Translations under genes and position numbers: made by a program
Source: Candidatus Microbacterium phytovorans
Lineage (GTDB): Bacteria > Actinomycetota > Actinomycetes > Actinomycetales > Microbacteriaceae
Assembly: GCA_029202445.1 (NCBI GenBank)
Contig: CP119321.1
Location: forward strand, 2,232,001-2,296,000
Reading direction: 5' to 3'
Length of the DNA stretch: 64,000 bases
Notes under the pieces: generated by a model
Seen by the model: the letters and a program-made list of their open reading frames with translations, nothing else
What the model was told of the DNA's origin: nothing
Databases searched by the model: none
Shown here: positions 62,089-64,000 of the stretch, one piece after another
Position numbering within the stretch: position 1 is the first letter of the stretch
Layout: every line of letters starts with the position of its first letter

Positions 62089-63513
62089 GTGGGGACCTTC
62101 GGGGGGCGAGTGCCGACGTATGCGGACTTTGTTCAGGCAGTGCGCGCGTACGCCCCCAGTCATCTCATCCAGTTCTTAGCGAGGTACGCCGCCGACCGCG
62201 GAGGGTGGGATGTTGAACTTCGTCCGGGCATGCGCCCCCCGTGGGCAGTGGCCGCGATGGTTCGCGACTGCATTGTCTCCGGGAATGAGAGTCGGAGCGG
62301 TCAGCTTAGCGAAGCGAGACTGAGGCGTCTGTTCAACATCTTCGGTGAGGCACATGACGAGAGAGGCGACACCGCCCAAGCGATTCTCACACCGATCATC
62401 TACGAACAATTCCCGTATCAGCAGTCTGACTACGAAGAGCTCCTTCGGTCGATCGCGCTGTTCGAAGATCCCTACCCGGGGTGCCGGAACTGGCCGTGGG
62501 ACGAACTCCTCGGTTCGTCGGTCACAGACCTCATATCGCTTGCTTTCCTGGTTCACACAGTTGTCATGAACAAGCGCGGTGAGTACAAGGTCACGCCCGC
62601 CTTCCAGCAAGTTGTGGACATGTTGGAGTACACCGACCAACTACCAAAGATGGTGGATGGCCTCACACGCACGGTCCCGCAGTTGAAGACGGCCTCGAAG
62701 GAGGTCTCCTCGGGAGACCCAGCCAATCGCAGGTTCTCCTACAACCCGCTGGTGCGGACCCCGCTGGTCGAAACCGCAGACGGCCTCTTCGCACCCGTAC
62801 CAGAGCTCATCTACAGCTCAGTTTCACCCAGCGTCCTGTACCACCGCGCTCGCGACGCATGGGGTGACGCCTTTTCGCGCGACTTGGGTCAGCGAGTCCA
62901 ACAGTACGTTGGCCGCCAACTCCAGCTTCTGTCGCCGGATCTCACGATCCTGCCTGAGATCGAGTACCGGAAGGGTCAGCTAAGCGCCGACTGGTTCGCC
63001 GTGAATGACGATCTTCTCTTAGTAGTCGAGTGCAAAGCTTCGCGCGCGTCGCTTGAAGCGCGGCTGGGAAGTCAGGCCCTGGACGATCAGTTCAAGCGCG
63101 ACATTTCGAAGGCAAAGGGGCAGATTGAGCGGACCGCGAGCCTCGTTGCGGCGGGCGATTCCGCTCTCTCGCAGATGCTTGGCCGACGCCAAGTGATCGG
63201 CCTGATCGTCACGGCGGAGCCGTTCTACTTGCTAGCTCAAGCACATTCATCGGAGTTGATCGCGGGCATACCCACGCTGTTGGGCTCACTACGCGACCTC
63301 GAACACTGGACGACGCTGCCCGCCGGAGAAGCGGTACGTCAGCTGACTTCGATTGCGACGGATCCGGAACGGCGCACCTGGCCGTTGGGGAATGCGCTTG
63401 ATGTCCCTCCGAACTCAACGACGCACAACAGCATCCTTGAGTCGGTCTGGGAGCGACTCCCATTGGCGAAGCGGCGCGCGGGCGATCTCTTCACCAATGG
63501 GCCGTCGCTTTAG
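62089..63513 (+). CDS. PD-(D/E)xK nuclease-like protein of unknown role, 474 aa
   Basis: No family name recognised. The C-terminal half has the restriction-endonuclease-like core: acidic E290/E292 (LPEIEYRKG), D301 (LSADWFAV), then E314-C-K316 (LLLVVECKAS), and a downstream KGQIERTA that could supply the Gln seen in Mrr/RecB-like nucleases. The N-terminal ~270 residues are helical and have no visible motif. GTG 62089 is chosen because TACTCT (62077-62082) is 6 bases upstream; ATG 62050 is an alternative giving 487 aa. Codons are noticeably more A/T-rich than the chromosome, indicating transfer. Anti-phage defence is a guess. Confidence 0.65.
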   Translation: MGTFGGRVPTYADFVQAVRAYAPSHLIQFLARYAADRGGWDVELRPGMRPPWAVAAMVRDCIVSGNESRSGQLSEARLRRLFNIFGEAHDERGDTAQAILTPIIYEQFPYQQSDYEELLRSIALFEDPYPGCRNWPWDELLGSSVTDLISLAFLVHTVVMNKRGEYKVTPAFQQVVDMLEYTDQLPKMVDGLTRTVPQLKTASKEVSSGDPANRRFSYNPLVRTPLVETADGLFAPVPELIYSSVSPSVLYHRARDAWGDAFSRDLGQRVQQYVGRQLQLLSPDLTILPEIEYRKGQLSADWFAVNDDLLLVVECKASRASLEARLGSQALDDQFKRDISKAKGQIERTASLVAAGDSALSQMLGRRQVIGLIVTAEPFYLLAQAHSSELIAGIPTLLGSLRDLEHWTTLPAGEAVRQLTSIATDPERRTWPLGNALDVPPNSTTHNSILESVWERLPLAKRRAGDLFTNGPSL

Positions 63514-63734
63514 TCGGCAGCATATGGCGATGGCATCGACTACGCCGTTGGCCCACCGGTGTCTCGCATACGTGCGCATGCCGCGGCGATTGCGGCGAAC
63601 GAGATGCATTCCGATGACCAACACTGCTACCACCGATTGTTTCCCGCCTCCCATCGGGCGTTTCGCCGCCAGAAAGTCTGAAGTAGGTTTGGACGACTAA
63701 CCCTCGTGATCGCTCGGCGACCCCCCAAACCATC

Positions 63735-63790
63735 AGTCCGGACTAGCGGCATTCCTGAGAAGGCTGTCCGGACTACCTCTGGACGTGACA
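63735..63790 (-). repeat. Right end of the element
   Basis: Reading inward from 63790: TGTCAC, then GTCCAGAGGTAGTCCGGAC (complement of 63766-63784), and after ~20 divergent bases AGTCCGGACTGATG (63731-63744), the inner part of a second binding site. 63514-63730 has only short open frames without start signals or recognisable content. Confidence 0.75.
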
Positions 63791-63795
63791 CCACT

Positions 63796-64000
63796 TGTCA
63801 CTTCCAAAGGTAGTTCGGACATTCCAGAGGTAGTCCGGACTGATGTTTCTCCCTAGGTCGTCACCGATGCGGAGGCATCGGTCCCTACCGCGGAGGAGTT
63901 TGCGTAGATCCAATCCTCTAGTTGATGGAGGGGCTCCCGCCGCTTCCGTCTCCTGTCCTCGCCGCACGACGCACACCGGCGCGGTTTATCGGATAGCGAC
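63796..64000. mobile_element. End of a second, related element (continues past the window)
   Basis: Starting at TGTCAC (63796), TTCCAAAGGTAGTTCGGAC (63802-63820) and TTCCAGAGGTAGTCCGGAC (63822-63840) repeat with a 20-bp period, then TGATGTTTC, matching the left end at 58453. Only CCACT and nothing else separates it from the first element, so both target the same point next to tRNA-Gly. The small inverted repeat CGATGC-GGAG-GCATCG follows at ~63864. Confidence 0.7.
63853..63999 (-). CDS. C-terminal fragment of an unidentified protein (partial)
   Basis: The minus-strand frame is open from the window edge to a TAG at 63853-63855; 48 residues are visible. It contains a CxxC pair (RRCASCGEDRRRKRREPLHQLEDWIYAN) and then a Ser/Ala-rich end. 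The gene reads out towards the element end, as transposition or cargo genes often do. I do not recognise the family; a zinc-binding element protein is possible. Short and partial, so uncertain. Confidence 0.35.
   Translation of the reverse strand, partial: SLSDKPRRCASCGEDRRRKRREPLHQLEDWIYANSSAVGTDASASVTT

Larger units (their letters stand above)
58453..63790. mobile_element. 5,338-bp non-autonomous transposon-like element at the tRNA-Gly 3' end
   Basis: The ends are inverted repeats: TGTCACTTCCAGAGGTAGTC from 58453 and, reading inward from 63790, TGTCACGTCCAGAGGTAGTC, alike at 24 of 25 bases overall. Flanking CCACT occurs at 58448-58452 and again at 63791-63795, a 5-bp target duplication whose left copy includes the tRNA CCA. 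Each end carries further copies of a ~19-bp word. TG...CA ends, 5-bp duplication and repeated end-binding sites are typical of IS21 and Tn7/Tn5053-type elements (DDE transposases with an ATPase partner). Cargo: TetR, two aldo/keto reductases, broken dehydrogenase, nuclease-like gene. No transposase inside. Confidence 0.75.

Noticed and set aside
63514..63730. Open frames after the nuclease-like gene (for example one ending at 63700)
   Set aside because: No start with a -10 box or ribosome-binding site, and no recognisable content; probably non-coding DNA next to the element end.
58453..63790. Prophage or integrative element with tyrosine integrase at the tRNA
   Set aside because: There is no integrase, no phage gene and no duplicated tRNA 3' end beyond CCACT; the inverted TGTCAC ends fit transposition instead.

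Overview
The window is one contiguous piece of a very GC-rich actinobacterial chromosome. It is most likely from the family Microbacteriaceae and probably Microbacterium or a close relative. The clues are the dnaK-grpE-dnaJ-hspR order with HAIR-type operators, a ClpB without its N-terminal domain, a type III PKS / methyltransferase / flavoprotein / UbiA cluster, a GGATGCC/GGCATCC word that recurs on both strands, and many genes whose start codon sits 5-7 bases after a TANNNT -10 box (leaderless mRNAs). This assignment is inference from content and style; no database search was possible.

Layout. 1-6.8 kb: the end of a secreted metallophosphoesterase with a PKD domain, a GNAT gene, a DHA2-type MFS exporter, a POT peptide transporter and purU. 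6.8-17 kb: housekeeping and envelope genes (a degenerate beta-lactamase-fold protein, an M13 peptidase, an HdeD-lipase fusion, a MATE exporter, a TrmH methyltransferase and the mntH-mntR manganese pair) separated by long intergenic blocks of inverted repeats. 17-31 kb: an SDR, a HAD phosphatase, pyrE, pntAB, xth, a histidine kinase/response regulator pair, a NatAB-like ABC exporter and small redox genes. 31-38 kb: a divergent ArsR-like regulator/MFS pair and the type III PKS cluster. 38-53 kb: clpB, a GlxA-type regulator, two glycosyltransferases, a secreted nuclease/phosphatase-fold protein, a K+ channel, a DUF2252 protein and the hspR-dnaJ-grpE-dnaK operon. 53-58.4 kb: a UMF1-type MFS transporter, two divergent His/Gly-rich winged-helix regulators, dcd, a LuxR-type regulator between two RNA-structure candidates, and tRNA-Gly(CCC).

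58.45-64 kb is accessory DNA. A 5,338-bp segment (58453-63790) has TGTCAC-type inverted ends with internal ~19-bp repeats and is flanked by a 5-bp duplication, CCACT, whose left copy includes the CCA of tRNA-Gly. It carries a TetR gene, two paralogous aldo/keto reductases, a broken zinc-type alcohol dehydrogenase and a PD-(D/E)xK nuclease-like protein, but no transposase. A second, similar end starts 6 bases later and runs out of the window, with the last codons of a CxxC-containing protein reading towards that end.

How parts work together. MntR probably controls mntH through two palindromes, one overlapping the leaderless start. HspR probably represses both clpB and its own dnaK operon through HAIR sites. 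The ArsR-like, MarR-like, GlxA and TetR regulators each sit next to an inverted repeat beside the gene they probably control. Most long intergenic gaps hold inverted-repeat families; three of these families sit between convergent gene ends and may serve as bidirectional terminators.
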